From NCBI GenBank assembly GCA_022402525.1, contig JAKRSB010000103.1, positions 62,001-126,000 of the forward strand: 64,000 nucleotides of DNA, read 5' to 3'. A program made the position numbers and the translations under genes. The stretch is from Thermosynechococcaceae cyanobacterium MS004 (GTDB taxonomy: Bacteria; Cyanobacteriota; Cyanobacteriia; Thermosynechococcales; Thermosynechococcaceae). This document shows positions 27,617 to 35,674 of the stretch, piece after piece (position 1 is the stretch's first letter; each line of letters begins with the position of its first letter). A model generated the notes under the pieces. It did not search any database. It saw only the letters and a program-made list of their open reading frames with translations, and had not been told where the DNA came from.

Positions 27617-27660
27617 GTGCGGATGGGCGTTGCTCATCCGCATTTTTTAATTTTTTTTTT
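27617..27660 (+). terminator. Hairpin with long T-tract between cpeD and cpeE
   Basis: The sequence tgcggatg (27618-27625) pairs with catccgca (27635-27642), extendable by two pairs, and is followed by a T-run broken only by AA up to about 27660. It has the form of an intrinsic terminator, yet lies inside the cpeCDE gene series, 45 bp before cpeE. It probably attenuates rather than ends transcription. Confidence 0.85.
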
Positions 27661-27705
27661 GAGCTAACCTATTCAACCTCATTTATTAATAGGAACAATA
27701 GAGCC

Positions 27706-28464
27706 ATGGCACTTTGGTTAGAATCCGAGTCAGTTGAGCTACGACCCAATGCAACCGAAGACGATCTACAGTCCGTGATTCGTGCTGTGTATCGTCAAGT
27801 GTTAGGTAATGCCCATGTGTTAGACAGTCAACGATTGACCAATGCAGAATCTCAACTCCGCAATGGCGATATTACCGTCCGGGATTTTGTCCGCACCGTG
27901 GCTCAGTCTGACCTGTATCGCGTCCGCTGTTTTGAAACAGCGTCTCCATACCGCTTTATTGAACTCAATTTTAAGCATCTGCTCGGTCGTGCACCCCAAG
28001 ATCAGGCTGAAATTGCAGCTCACGTTCAGCTATACAATAGCCAAGGCTACAGTGCTGAAATTGACTCCTATCTTGACAGTGATGAGTACATCGCCAACTT
28101 TGGCGACAACGGCGTGCCGACAGTTCGCGGCAATCGCACCCAGATCGGTATCAAAAATGTCGGGTTTAACCGCACTTTTGCCCTCAATCGCGGGTATGCG
28201 GCCAACGATATCGGTAAGGCAGCTCAGCTCATCAGCGACTTAGGCAGCAATCTCCCCACTAAAATTGTGGCTCCTGCACGGGCTTCGGGTGCCTACAGCA
28301 ATACGGGCAAGCGATTCCGCGTTTCAGTTGCAAAAGCAAGCTATGGGAGACGGGTCACTCAGAGTACCGCAACCTTTGAAGTAGCCTATGCGCAGCTTTC
28401 TCAAAATATTCAAAATATCCAAAAGACAGGCGGTAAAATTCTCAGCATTACTTCAGTGGCTTAA
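27706..28464 (+). CDS. cpeE: Phycoerythrin-associated rod linker CpeE
   Basis: The 252-residue linker has the same two-part design as CpeD: a PBS_linker_poly domain (about 20-160: VIRAVYRQVLGNAHVLDSQR, FVRTVAQSDLYRVRCF, IELNFKHLLGRAPQDQ, AEIDSYLDSDEYIANFG) and a CpcD-like C-terminus (about 195-252: KRFRVSVAKASYGRR to GGKILSITSVA). CpeE is taken to hold the outermost phycoerythrin hexamer. Assignment as E rather than a second D rests on gene order. The start is ATG. Its stop is followed at once by a 4 x 17-nt tandem repeat. Confidence 0.9.
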   Translation: MALWLESESVELRPNATEDDLQSVIRAVYRQVLGNAHVLDSQRLTNAESQLRNGDITVRDFVRTVAQSDLYRVRCFETASPYRFIELNFKHLLGRAPQDQAEIAAHVQLYNSQGYSAEIDSYLDSDEYIANFGDNGVPTVRGNRTQIGIKNVGFNRTFALNRGYAANDIGKAAQLISDLGSNLPTKIVAPARASGAYSNTGKRFRVSVAKASYGRRVTQSTATFEVAYAQLSQNIQNIQKTGGKILSITSVA

Positions 28465-28532
28465 TTACTCACAAATCTTGATCACTCACAGGTCTTAGTC
28501 ACTCACAAGTCTTAGTCACTCACAGGCCTTAG
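28465..28532. repeat. Tandem repeat, 4 x 17 nt (tcactcacaggtcttag)
   Basis: The four copies begin at the first base after the cpeE stop codon and run to 40 nt before cpeS. Confidence 0.93.
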
Positions 28533-28571
28533 TGACTTACACGTTCAGCAAGAGGGGATGTCGAGCAACCG

Positions 28572-29099
28572 ATGGACATTGTGGACTTTGTTGCCCAATC
28601 GATTGGACATTGGCGATCGCAGCGCAGTGCTCACCATTTGGCCTTTGCCCACTTTGAGGCCGTTCAGTCTGAGATTGATATCCTCTCGCTGTCCGTGGAC
28701 GATCCTGCCGTATTGGCCTTGTGCCAGACTTACGGAGTCGATCCGCAATTGGCTGTGTCACCGTTTCAGATGAGCTGGGAAGGTCATTCCGATTGGGAAG
28801 ATAGCGAAGTGATCAAAGGGAGCTGTACCCTGGTTCCTGTCCCCAGTCCAGACCAACCCCAACGGGGAAAGCTCCTGCGCGATCAGGGCTATGCCGAAGA
28901 AATTGCGGCAGCGGGCGATTACTACTTCACGAATGACGACACTTTTGTCTTAGTTACAGCCTATGAGCGGGCGGCGGCGGAAGAAAAAATCTGGTTTGTA
29001 AACCCCAATGTCCGCTGCCGAGTTTCGCTGATCAAAACCAGTGCTGGCAGCGGCGTCGTCACAGCCTCCTTTTCCTCTGAAATTCGACAAACGCCCTAG
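28572..29099 (+). CDS. cpeS: CpeS phycoerythrobilin lyase
   Basis: CpeS attaches phycoerythrobilin to the Cys-82-type site of phycoerythrin alpha and beta. The 175-residue beta-barrel protein shows MDIVDFVAQSIGHWRSQRSAHHLAF, FQMSWEGHSDWED, GKLLRDQGYAEEIAAAGDYYFTNDDTFVLVTAYE and IWFVNPNVRCRVSLIKT blocks of the CpcS/CpeS family. Its place between cpeE and cpeT matches the cpeCDESTR order known from Fremyella-type operons, which is why I name it cpeS. The paralogue by pebAB is left unnamed. The start is ATG. Confidence 0.85.
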   Translation: MDIVDFVAQSIGHWRSQRSAHHLAFAHFEAVQSEIDILSLSVDDPAVLALCQTYGVDPQLAVSPFQMSWEGHSDWEDSEVIKGSCTLVPVPSPDQPQRGKLLRDQGYAEEIAAAGDYYFTNDDTFVLVTAYERAAAEEKIWFVNPNVRCRVSLIKTSAGSGVVTASFSSEIRQTP

Positions 29100-29132
29100 G
29101 CTTTTGCCTCTCAACACTTTCATAAATGCGCC

Positions 29133-29750
29133 ATGTCCTCGACGCAAGTTCCGGTTGATCAAAATCTGTCTACAGATCTGCTGACCCTAGCGCACTGGAT
29201 GGCGGGCGATTTCAGCAATGCTCAGCAAGCTTTTGAAAATCCAAAGGATTTTGCGCACATTCACGTGCTCTTTCGGCCTTTACCCTTTGACTTTTTCAAT
29301 GGCATTGGAATGTATTCAGAACAGGTCTATGACTACGACCTTTGGCGACCCTACCGCCAAGGCGTGCATCGCCTTTTGGAGCAGGATAACCATATTTACA
29401 TCGAAAACTACAGCCTCAACAATGCGATGTACTATGCCGGAGCGGCTCGTGAGCTGAGCATTCTCAAAACTATCACCCCAGACTGTATTGAGCGGCGCTA
29501 CCACTGCTCGATGATTTTTCGCAGAGACGGCGATCGCTTTTTGGGGAATGTTGAAGGCAATCGCTGCTTCATCGAAAAAAATAGCTGTCAGACCTATCTG
29601 GATAGCTACGTCGAAATTACTAAAACCACCTGGGCTAGCCTAGATAAAGGCCTAGATGTTCAGACCCACCAACAAGTTTGGGGTTCAGAGTTTGGCCCCC
29701 TACGCTTTATCAAACAGGAAAGCTTTGCCCATGAAGTCCCCACCCTGTGA
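29133..29750 (+). CDS. cpeT: CpeT-family phycobiliprotein lyase/chaperone
   Basis: The 205-residue protein belongs to the CpcT/CpeT family. Diagnostic blocks are LAHWMAGDFSNAQQA, DFAHIHVLFRPLPFDFFNGIGMYSEQVYDYDLWRPYRQGVHRL, IENYSL and GNRCFIEKNSCQTYLDSYVEIT. CpcT attaches phycocyanobilin at beta-Cys155; CpeT works on the equivalent phycoerythrin site, possibly as a chaperone. It starts 33 bp after cpeS. The stop is followed directly by a 3 x 18-nt repeat, then cpeR. Confidence 0.92.
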   Translation: MSSTQVPVDQNLSTDLLTLAHWMAGDFSNAQQAFENPKDFAHIHVLFRPLPFDFFNGIGMYSEQVYDYDLWRPYRQGVHRLLEQDNHIYIENYSLNNAMYYAGAARELSILKTITPDCIERRYHCSMIFRRDGDRFLGNVEGNRCFIEKNSCQTYLDSYVEITKTTWASLDKGLDVQTHQQVWGSEFGPLRFIKQESFAHEVPTL

Positions 29751-29804
29751 TACACGCCTACCCTCAAATACACGCCTACCCTCAGATACACGCCTATCCT
29801 CAAT
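29751..29804. repeat. Tandem repeat, 3 x 18 nt (tacacgcctaccctcaaa)
   Basis: The three copies begin at the first base after the cpeT stop codon and fill most of the 73-bp cpeT-cpeR spacer. Confidence 0.93.
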
Positions 29805-29823
29805 AGAACGGGCTCAAGCGAAC

Positions 29824-30129
29824 ATGCTGCCCCCAGAAGCGCGAAAAAAGATGCAGAGCTGGATTCGCAGCCGTCATCTGATTTGCTCCGGTAATTTCTA
29901 TATTTTTGAGACGGTTGACTCTAGTGCCGTTGATCGATTTACAGACTGCGTGACTGCACTACAGGGGACTTTGATTGCCGTAGAACAGGTGGACAAAATT
30001 TGGATTGGCGACCATCGACAGGTCGTTCTATACCGTGCCAGAGCCACTCTCCACGTTCCGTGCCATACCTTAAGGCAATACTGGGTTAAGTATGGAAGCT
30101 TTCGCACGCGATTTAACCCACAGAGTTAG
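29824..30129 (+). CDS. cpeR: CpeR, activator of phycoerythrin genes
   Basis: CpeR is the small regulator made from the end of the cpeCDESTR operon that is needed to switch on cpeBA and pebAB in green light. The frame opens at 29656 inside cpeT, but the conserved protein starts at ATG 29824: MLPPEARKKMQSWIRSRHLICSGNF, giving exactly 101 residues, the usual CpeR length. FIFETVD-like and KIWIGDHRQVVLYR segments follow. The longer version would include a tandem-repeat-encoded stretch and overlap cpeT, so I reject it. CpeR has no known DNA-binding motif and its mechanism is not understood. Confidence 0.9.
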   Translation: MLPPEARKKMQSWIRSRHLICSGNFYIFETVDSSAVDRFTDCVTALQGTLIAVEQVDKIWIGDHRQVVLYRARATLHVPCHTLRQYWVKYGSFRTRFNPQS

Positions 30130-30349
30130 GCTTACAGAGTTTGGGCTTACAGAACGGAATATCCCTCCGAATTGGTTTTAGCCTTCTGCTGCCATACAGC
30201 AATAACGCAAAGCAATCACAACTTCCATTTGCCCGTTGCCACTCGAATCTGCGAAGATCGACAAGCAGCATCCCTGTGAAGGTTCTTATAAAATAAAACA
30301 GCCTCTTTACAGTTTTCTAAAACAAAAGTTTTAAAGCGTTGGAGTACCC

Positions 30350-30622
30350 ATGACGGATTTAGCAGAAACATCAGGACAAACATCAGTAGCAACAAATGTC
30401 CAAGAGGAAGTTACCCCAGATCTTCTCAGTGAAGTGATTGCGGAGCTAGAGCAGTACCGAGAACGCCTCGTGAACGATACCCTGTCAATGGCTCAGCGTG
30501 CCAAAATCGTTAAATCTCAGGCCTTAGCTAACCTAGAACCCAGCCTGACAGAAATTGACGCACGGCTGGAGGCGCTTCGTCAACAGCATCGCGAACTGCT
30601 CGGCGCTACTAAAAATCCCTAG
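30350..30622 (+). CDS. Small acidic coiled-coil protein between cpeR and cpeF
   Basis: This 90-residue protein is highly charged and helical. A disordered Thr/Ser-rich N-terminus (about 1-20) is followed by two predicted coiled-coil helices (LLSEVIAELEQYRERLVN and ARLEALRQQHRELL). I do not recognise a family. It has an ATG with ggag 6 nt upstream and ends 77 bp before cpeF, so it is probably co-transcribed with cpeF. By position it may take part in phycoerythrin assembly, which is inference only. Confidence 0.68.
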   Translation: MTDLAETSGQTSVATNVQEEVTPDLLSEVIAELEQYRERLVNDTLSMAQRAKIVKSQALANLEPSLTEIDARLEALRQQHRELLGATKNP

Positions 30623-30698
30623 CGCCTGTGAGCATCTCTACAACTGTTATCCTCTCTCTATGCGTTCCTCTCGCTTCGACTTGATTCACTGCCCCACT

Positions 30699-31571
30699 AT
30701 GGATGAGCCCCTATTGACCCTAGAGAAACGCCACGACGATCTGCTCCAGCAGGTCAATGAGCAAATTACGCTAGATACCTTTGACCCTACGAATCAGGGA
30801 CTACTGCAGCAGCTAGTGGAAGGGCTAGGCGACCCAAGAGGGCTGATTCGTTTACGATTTGCTGAAACTCTCGGCGACATTGGTGAGCCAGCAACCCCCT
30901 ATCTCCAAACAGCCCTGGCAAATCATCCCAATGTAGTGGTTCGGCGAGCTGCGGCTAAAACCCTCACGCTGATTGCCGATGAGCGCGCGGTGCCCACCTT
31001 GCTAGAGGCATTCCTCACCGATGAAGATACGGTCGTGAGGAGCTCCTCCGCTGGTGCTTTGGCCAGAACGGGAGAAGCGGCAGTTCCTGCTCTTCTAGAC
31101 ATCCTGGCTTCTCCCGATCAGTCAGAAGATATCAAGGGTCATGCCGCTTGGGCACTCGCGTTTATTGGATCAGAAGCATCAGAATATCTATACAAGGCGC
31201 TCGATTCGGACTCCGTGGACGTGCGCTGTGCAGTGATTGGGGCGATCGCCCATGTTGCCCAAGAAAAGTCCGACGAGCAGTCCTGTAAAATCTTAATTTC
31301 TGCACTCACGGATCCAGAGCCGACTATTCGCGCCACATCTGCAGCGGCCTTTGCCCAAATCAACCATCTTCCGGCTATTCCCCACCTAGTTTTAGCGCTT
31401 CAGGATAGCGATGTTGAGGTAAGAAAGGCCGCCGTAAGCTCCCTCGGCAAGTTAGGAGATGCCAGTCTTCTTGACGCCCTCCGCAGAGCACTTCAGGACG
31501 AAGCACCCATTATCCAAACCCTCGCGAAGCTTGCGATTAATCAAATTGAAGCCCGTTCCCTTGAAGCGTAA
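30699..31571 (+). CDS. cpeF: CpeF-type HEAT-repeat bilin lyase
   Basis: CpeF (MpeV-related) attaches the doubly linked phycoerythrobilin at Cys-48/Cys-59 of CpeB. The protein starts MDEPLLTLEKRHDDLLQQVNE, and the family block LLQQLVEGLGDPRGLIRLRFAETLGDIGEPATPYL is followed by six HEAT/PBS-lyase repeats (VVVRRAAAKTLTLIADERAVPTLL and so on). I chose ATG 30699 (290 aa). The longer frame begins inside the preceding gene, and a second ATG at 30660 is possible. It stands between the small coiled-coil gene and cpeB on the same strand. Confidence 0.82.
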   Translation: MDEPLLTLEKRHDDLLQQVNEQITLDTFDPTNQGLLQQLVEGLGDPRGLIRLRFAETLGDIGEPATPYLQTALANHPNVVVRRAAAKTLTLIADERAVPTLLEAFLTDEDTVVRSSSAGALARTGEAAVPALLDILASPDQSEDIKGHAAWALAFIGSEASEYLYKALDSDSVDVRCAVIGAIAHVAQEKSDEQSCKILISALTDPEPTIRATSAAAFAQINHLPAIPHLVLALQDSDVEVRKAAVSSLGKLGDASLLDALRRALQDEAPIIQTLAKLAINQIEARSLEA

Positions 31572-31591
31572 AGTGCATCTATCCACTCTAG

Positions 31592-31636
31592 AAAATTAGA
31601 TCTCAAAAATTAGATCTCAAAAACTTAGATCTCAAC
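31592..31636. repeat. Tandem repeat, 3 x 15 nt (aaaattagatctcaa)
   Basis: Three close copies, each with an agatct core, lie 20 bp after the cpeF stop. Confidence 0.9.
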
Positions 31637-31647
31637 GCTGAGATTGC

Positions 31648-31689
31648 GTTGGCACATTTGTGTTGGCACATTTGCGCTGGCAAACTGCA
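31648..31689. repeat. Tandem repeat, 3 x 14 nt (gttggcacatttgt)
   Basis: Two nearly exact copies and one diverged copy (gctggcaaactgca) lie about 245-285 bp upstream of cpeB. The direct repeat of ttggcaca resembles in form, but not in sequence, the paired sites bound by chromatic-acclimation regulators. Confidence 0.88.
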
Positions 31690-31733
31690 TCTTTACAGAT
31701 TCAATACAGCCATATTCAACTACATATTCAACA

Positions 31734-31772
31734 GCCCATTCACTTGAGGAATGGGCGTTTCGTCCATTTTTT
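31734..31772 (+). terminator. Terminator-like hairpin after cpeF
   Basis: gcccattc (31734-31741) pairs with gaatgggc (31749-31756) around a 7-nt loop, followed by gtttcgtccattttttt-like sequence. The T-run is offset by about 10 nt, so it is a weak intrinsic terminator or a leader hairpin. Confidence 0.55.
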
Positions 31773-31825
31773 AGCGACAGCGCCTAGAAGATATTAAGGA
31801 TTATTGCTTTGTCTCTCATATCTGA

Positions 31826-32485
<660 letters not shown>

Positions 32486-32555
32486 TCATTGCCCTTCGGA
32501 ATTAGCTCATTAAGACTGAAACATCAGCTCACAGTACAAAATCTTGGAGATTTAA

Positions 32556-33053
<498 letters not shown>

Positions 33054-33127
33054 TTCTCTACGCTTATTATTTGAGCCGACCCTGATAGCAATCTCGGCAG
33101 GCTAGAGATCAGATAGAGGATTCCTTG

Positions 33128-33193
33128 ACAAGCCTAGCGGTTCTTAGCCTTCGTTTTCCCTGGTAGAGTGGAGGTAAGAACTACTAGGCTTGT
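33128..33193 (+). terminator. Long hairpin downstream of cpeBA
   Basis: acaagcctag (33128-33137) pairs perfectly with ctaggcttgt (33184-33193). After a 2-nt internal loop, gttctta pairs with taagaac (33140-33146 and 33175-33181). The loop is about 28 nt. There is no T-run, so it is more likely an mRNA-stabilising or processing element, or partial terminator, that lets cpeBA mRNA outnumber cpeYZ mRNA. Confidence 0.75.
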
Positions 33194-33233
33194 TATTTCT
33201 GGCCTTGTTATTTCTGGCCTTGTTACTTCTGGC
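33189..33233. repeat. Tandem repeat, 3 x 15 nt (cttgttatttctggc)
   Basis: Two exact copies and one with a single change. The first overlaps the 3' arm of the cpeBA hairpin. Confidence 0.92.
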
Positions 33234-33315
33234 TTAGTGATGGTCTGCGTCGGTAATATCTTTCCTGCTTAATCCCTGCCGCGTTTGCCTCATTTTTGTC
33301 GAAGTTTTTGTAACC

Positions 33316-33360
33316 CAAGTTGTTGTCATCCAAGTTGTTGCCATTCAAGTTGTTGTAAGG
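33316..33360. repeat. Tandem repeat, 3 x 15 nt (caagttgttgtcatc)
   Basis: The three copies lie just upstream of cpeY. They create an artificial Cys/His-rich open frame joined to cpeY, which I regard as non-coding. Confidence 0.9.
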
Positions 33361-33377
33361 TTCTATTTGTCAGGCTG

Positions 33378-34661
33378 ATGGATAGACGATTTGCTAACTT
33401 TTTTAATCTGACGGAAGCCGAGGCGATCGCCCTGCTAGACACCCCTCTCGATCAGCTCGGCGAAGATGAGTCCCGCTACGTTGCGGCAGCGCATTTGGTG
33501 AACTTTCCCACTGAAGCTGCCATCGCTGCTCTGGTACGGGCAGTGCAGCAAACGGAGTCGAGTCTGGCTAATCGCATTGTGCGGCGGAAGTCTGTTGAAA
33601 CCCTGGGGCGGTTGGAAGCAAAGCAAGCGCTGCCCGTCATTTATCATTGTTTGGCGGATGAAGACTGCTACACCGTAGAAAATGCAGCTTGGGCGATCGG
33701 TGAAATTGGCACCCAAGATCCAGCCTTACTGGAAGCGGTAGCCCGTGTATTAGACCGTCCTGGGCAGACTTACCGCGTTGTCATTCATACCCTCGCCAAG
33801 CTGAACTATACGCCAGCATTGGAGCGTATTCAGCGTTTTGTCAACGACCCTGATTTGCCCACCGCTAGCGCGGCCCTTACTGCGGTTTGTCGACTGAGCG
33901 GCGACTATGGGCAGATGGATCAGGTGGTAGCCATGCTTCATAGCCAGAATGTACTGGCTCGGCGCTTGTCCATCCAGGATTTGATGGATGCCCACTATTA
34001 CGATGCTATTCCTGATATTGCGCGGTGTCCCGTATCCCTAGTCTTTCGTCTGCGGGGCATCCGCAAGCTGGCAGAAGTGGGGCGGGAGAAGGGGATGTCC
34101 TTTAGAGACCTTCAGCCCTACCTAGAGCAAACGCTCCGAGATCACCCCAGCACGCTTAATTTGGTGCATTCCTTTGAGGCTGTACCGCCCCTGTCTGTCC
34201 TGATTCAGCAGCTCTACGAAACGGACTTTGGTCGCTGCTACCTTGCAGCCCATACCATGCTGACGCACTATGCTGAAGCCGCCCCCGCCGCGCTGCTTGA
34301 AACCTACGCTGCTGAGGCCTACGCTGACTATGGTGCCCATTTTCACGTCGTCAAGCTGATGGGCTGGCTCCAATACGCTCCTGCCTACGATTTGCTCATG
34401 GATGCCCTGCGTCATCCTCAGCCGCAGTTCCAAAAGTCACGCGCTGCAGCAGCGATCGCCCTTGGTGAACTGGGTGATCGTCGTGCTATTCCTGATCTCA
34501 AAACCTGCCTAGACACCCAAATTTGGGACCTCAAGTACGCAGCTTTGATGGCACTTGAAGCTTTTGGTGATATTAGTGCCCATGAGCAGCTTGCGCAAGA
34601 TAAAGACTGGCTAGTTGCGGCCAAAGCCTCCGCAGCCCTCCAAACCCAGACCGTTGGCTAA
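33378..34661 (+). CDS. cpeY: CpeY, phycoerythrobilin lyase for CpeA
   Basis: CpeY attaches phycoerythrobilin to Cys-82 of CpeA, aided by CpeZ. The 427-residue protein starts MDRRFANFFNLTEAEAIALLDTP and is a chain of HEAT/PBS-lyase repeats, with RRKSVETLGRLEAKQALPVI, TVENAAWAIGEIG and AAAIALGELGDRRAIPDLKTCL blocks. I use ATG 33378. The frame is open 93 nt further upstream, but only through the 15-nt tandem repeat. cpeZ follows after 46 bp, and both lie downstream of cpeBA as in other phycoerythrin operons. Confidence 0.92.
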   Translation: MDRRFANFFNLTEAEAIALLDTPLDQLGEDESRYVAAAHLVNFPTEAAIAALVRAVQQTESSLANRIVRRKSVETLGRLEAKQALPVIYHCLADEDCYTVENAAWAIGEIGTQDPALLEAVARVLDRPGQTYRVVIHTLAKLNYTPALERIQRFVNDPDLPTASAALTAVCRLSGDYGQMDQVVAMLHSQNVLARRLSIQDLMDAHYYDAIPDIARCPVSLVFRLRGIRKLAEVGREKGMSFRDLQPYLEQTLRDHPSTLNLVHSFEAVPPLSVLIQQLYETDFGRCYLAAHTMLTHYAEAAPAALLETYAAEAYADYGAHFHVVKLMGWLQYAPAYDLLMDALRHPQPQFQKSRAAAAIALGELGDRRAIPDLKTCLDTQIWDLKYAALMALEAFGDISAHEQLAQDKDWLVAAKASAALQTQTVG

Positions 34662-34707
34662 TATTTGATTCCTATTGACTCTGTTTTTTATCTCCCATAT
34701 ATCCCCC

Positions 34708-35334
34708 ATGTCTGCCGAAGACCTCTTTCAACAGCTTAGACACCCTAATCCTCACCTGCGCGATCGAGCGATGTGGGCGATCTCCGAACAGCGGGATGAA
34801 ACCACCCTTCCGCGCCTCATGGCGCTGCTGAGCGAGGAAGATACCAACTGCCGCCGCGCTGCGGTTAAAGCCCTTGGCCTGATTGGTGCTGATGCAGTAC
34901 CACCCCTGGTTGCCGCCTTGCAGCAGGAGAATAGCGTGACCGTTCGGGGCAGTGCTGTCAAAGCGATCGCCCAAGTTGTGATTAACTATCCTGACGTTCC
35001 CCTCTCGACTGAAGGCGTGGCAGCACTCAAGCAGGCGCTCCTCGACCCGAACCCCGTTGTGAATATTGCCGCAGTCATGGCGTTGGGTGAGATGGGAAGC
35101 CCCGCTGTGGATATTTTGATCGACACCCTACAGGCCACTGATAATCCAGCGCTCGGCGTTTCCCTGGTGAATGCCCTCGGCTCCATTGGCGATCACCGTG
35201 GAATTGTAGTCCTCAATACCCTCATTCAAGACGAATCCACTGATTCCTACGTACGGGAGTCTGCGCTGAGTGCACTTTCGCGTCTAGAGATGACCGCAAC
35301 GTTCAGGACGAATCCGGCAGGGGAAGTGCCGTAA
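34708..35334 (+). CDS. cpeZ: CpeZ, HEAT-repeat lyase subunit/chaperone
   Basis: CpeZ stabilises CpeB and helps CpeY. The 208-residue protein starts MSAEDLFQQLRHPNPHLRDRAMW, the family's characteristic opening. It contains five HEAT repeats (CRRAAVKALGLIGADAVPPLV, TVRGSAVKAIAQV, VVNIAAVMALGEMGSPAVDIL and others). ATG 34708 is preferred to an in-frame start 33 nt upstream that has no family support. It is the last recognised gene of the phycoerythrin cluster. Confidence 0.93.
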   Translation: MSAEDLFQQLRHPNPHLRDRAMWAISEQRDETTLPRLMALLSEEDTNCRRAAVKALGLIGADAVPPLVAALQQENSVTVRGSAVKAIAQVVINYPDVPLSTEGVAALKQALLDPNPVVNIAAVMALGEMGSPAVDILIDTLQATDNPALGVSLVNALGSIGDHRGIVVLNTLIQDESTDSYVRESALSALSRLEMTATFRTNPAGEVP

Positions 35335-35371
35335 TTCCAGAGATTCTAGAACCTCTGAAGGTTTGAACAGC

Positions 35372-35413
35372 CTAAACGTATAACCCTAAACGTATAACCC
35401 TAAGCGTATAAGA
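35372..35413. repeat. Tandem repeat, 3 x 14 nt (ctaaacgtataacc)
   Basis: Two exact copies and one diverged copy lie 37 bp after the cpeZ stop. Confidence 0.92.
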
Positions 35414-35674
35414 TTGTTCGTTGAAGGTTTGTGTACACTGGGGGTATTTGCCCTGGAGACATCTGCCCTGGAGACAGTAATATTGCTGACGACCGTTTGG
35501 CGATTTGCTATGTTTGTGGGTACTAGGATGACTATACAGGCGACATTCCGATGACATTCCTCCGATGACATTTCATTGACGCTATTGCAGAGCAGGAACC
35601 TCTCCACTTTCACTTCGCCTACTCTATCTCGACGCACGACCAGCCATTACCATGAGGTTCCCAGCGACTCACCC

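Larger units (their letters stand above)
33054..33377. other. cpeA-cpeY spacer with hairpin and repeats
   Basis: This 324-bp spacer contains a long hairpin (33128-33193), a 3 x 15-nt repeat (33189-33233) and a second 3 x 15-nt repeat (33316-33360) that runs to 17 nt before the cpeY start. No gene is supported. Confidence 0.6.

Noticed and set aside
29656-29823. Longer CpeR overlapping cpeT
   Set aside because: The extension crosses an 18-nt tandem repeat and the cpeT stop; the conserved 101-residue CpeR starts at 29824.
33285-33377. N-terminal extension of CpeY rich in Cys and His
   Set aside because: It is encoded by a 15-nt tandem repeat in the spacer, has no ribosome site, and CpeY homologues start at MDRRFANFF.
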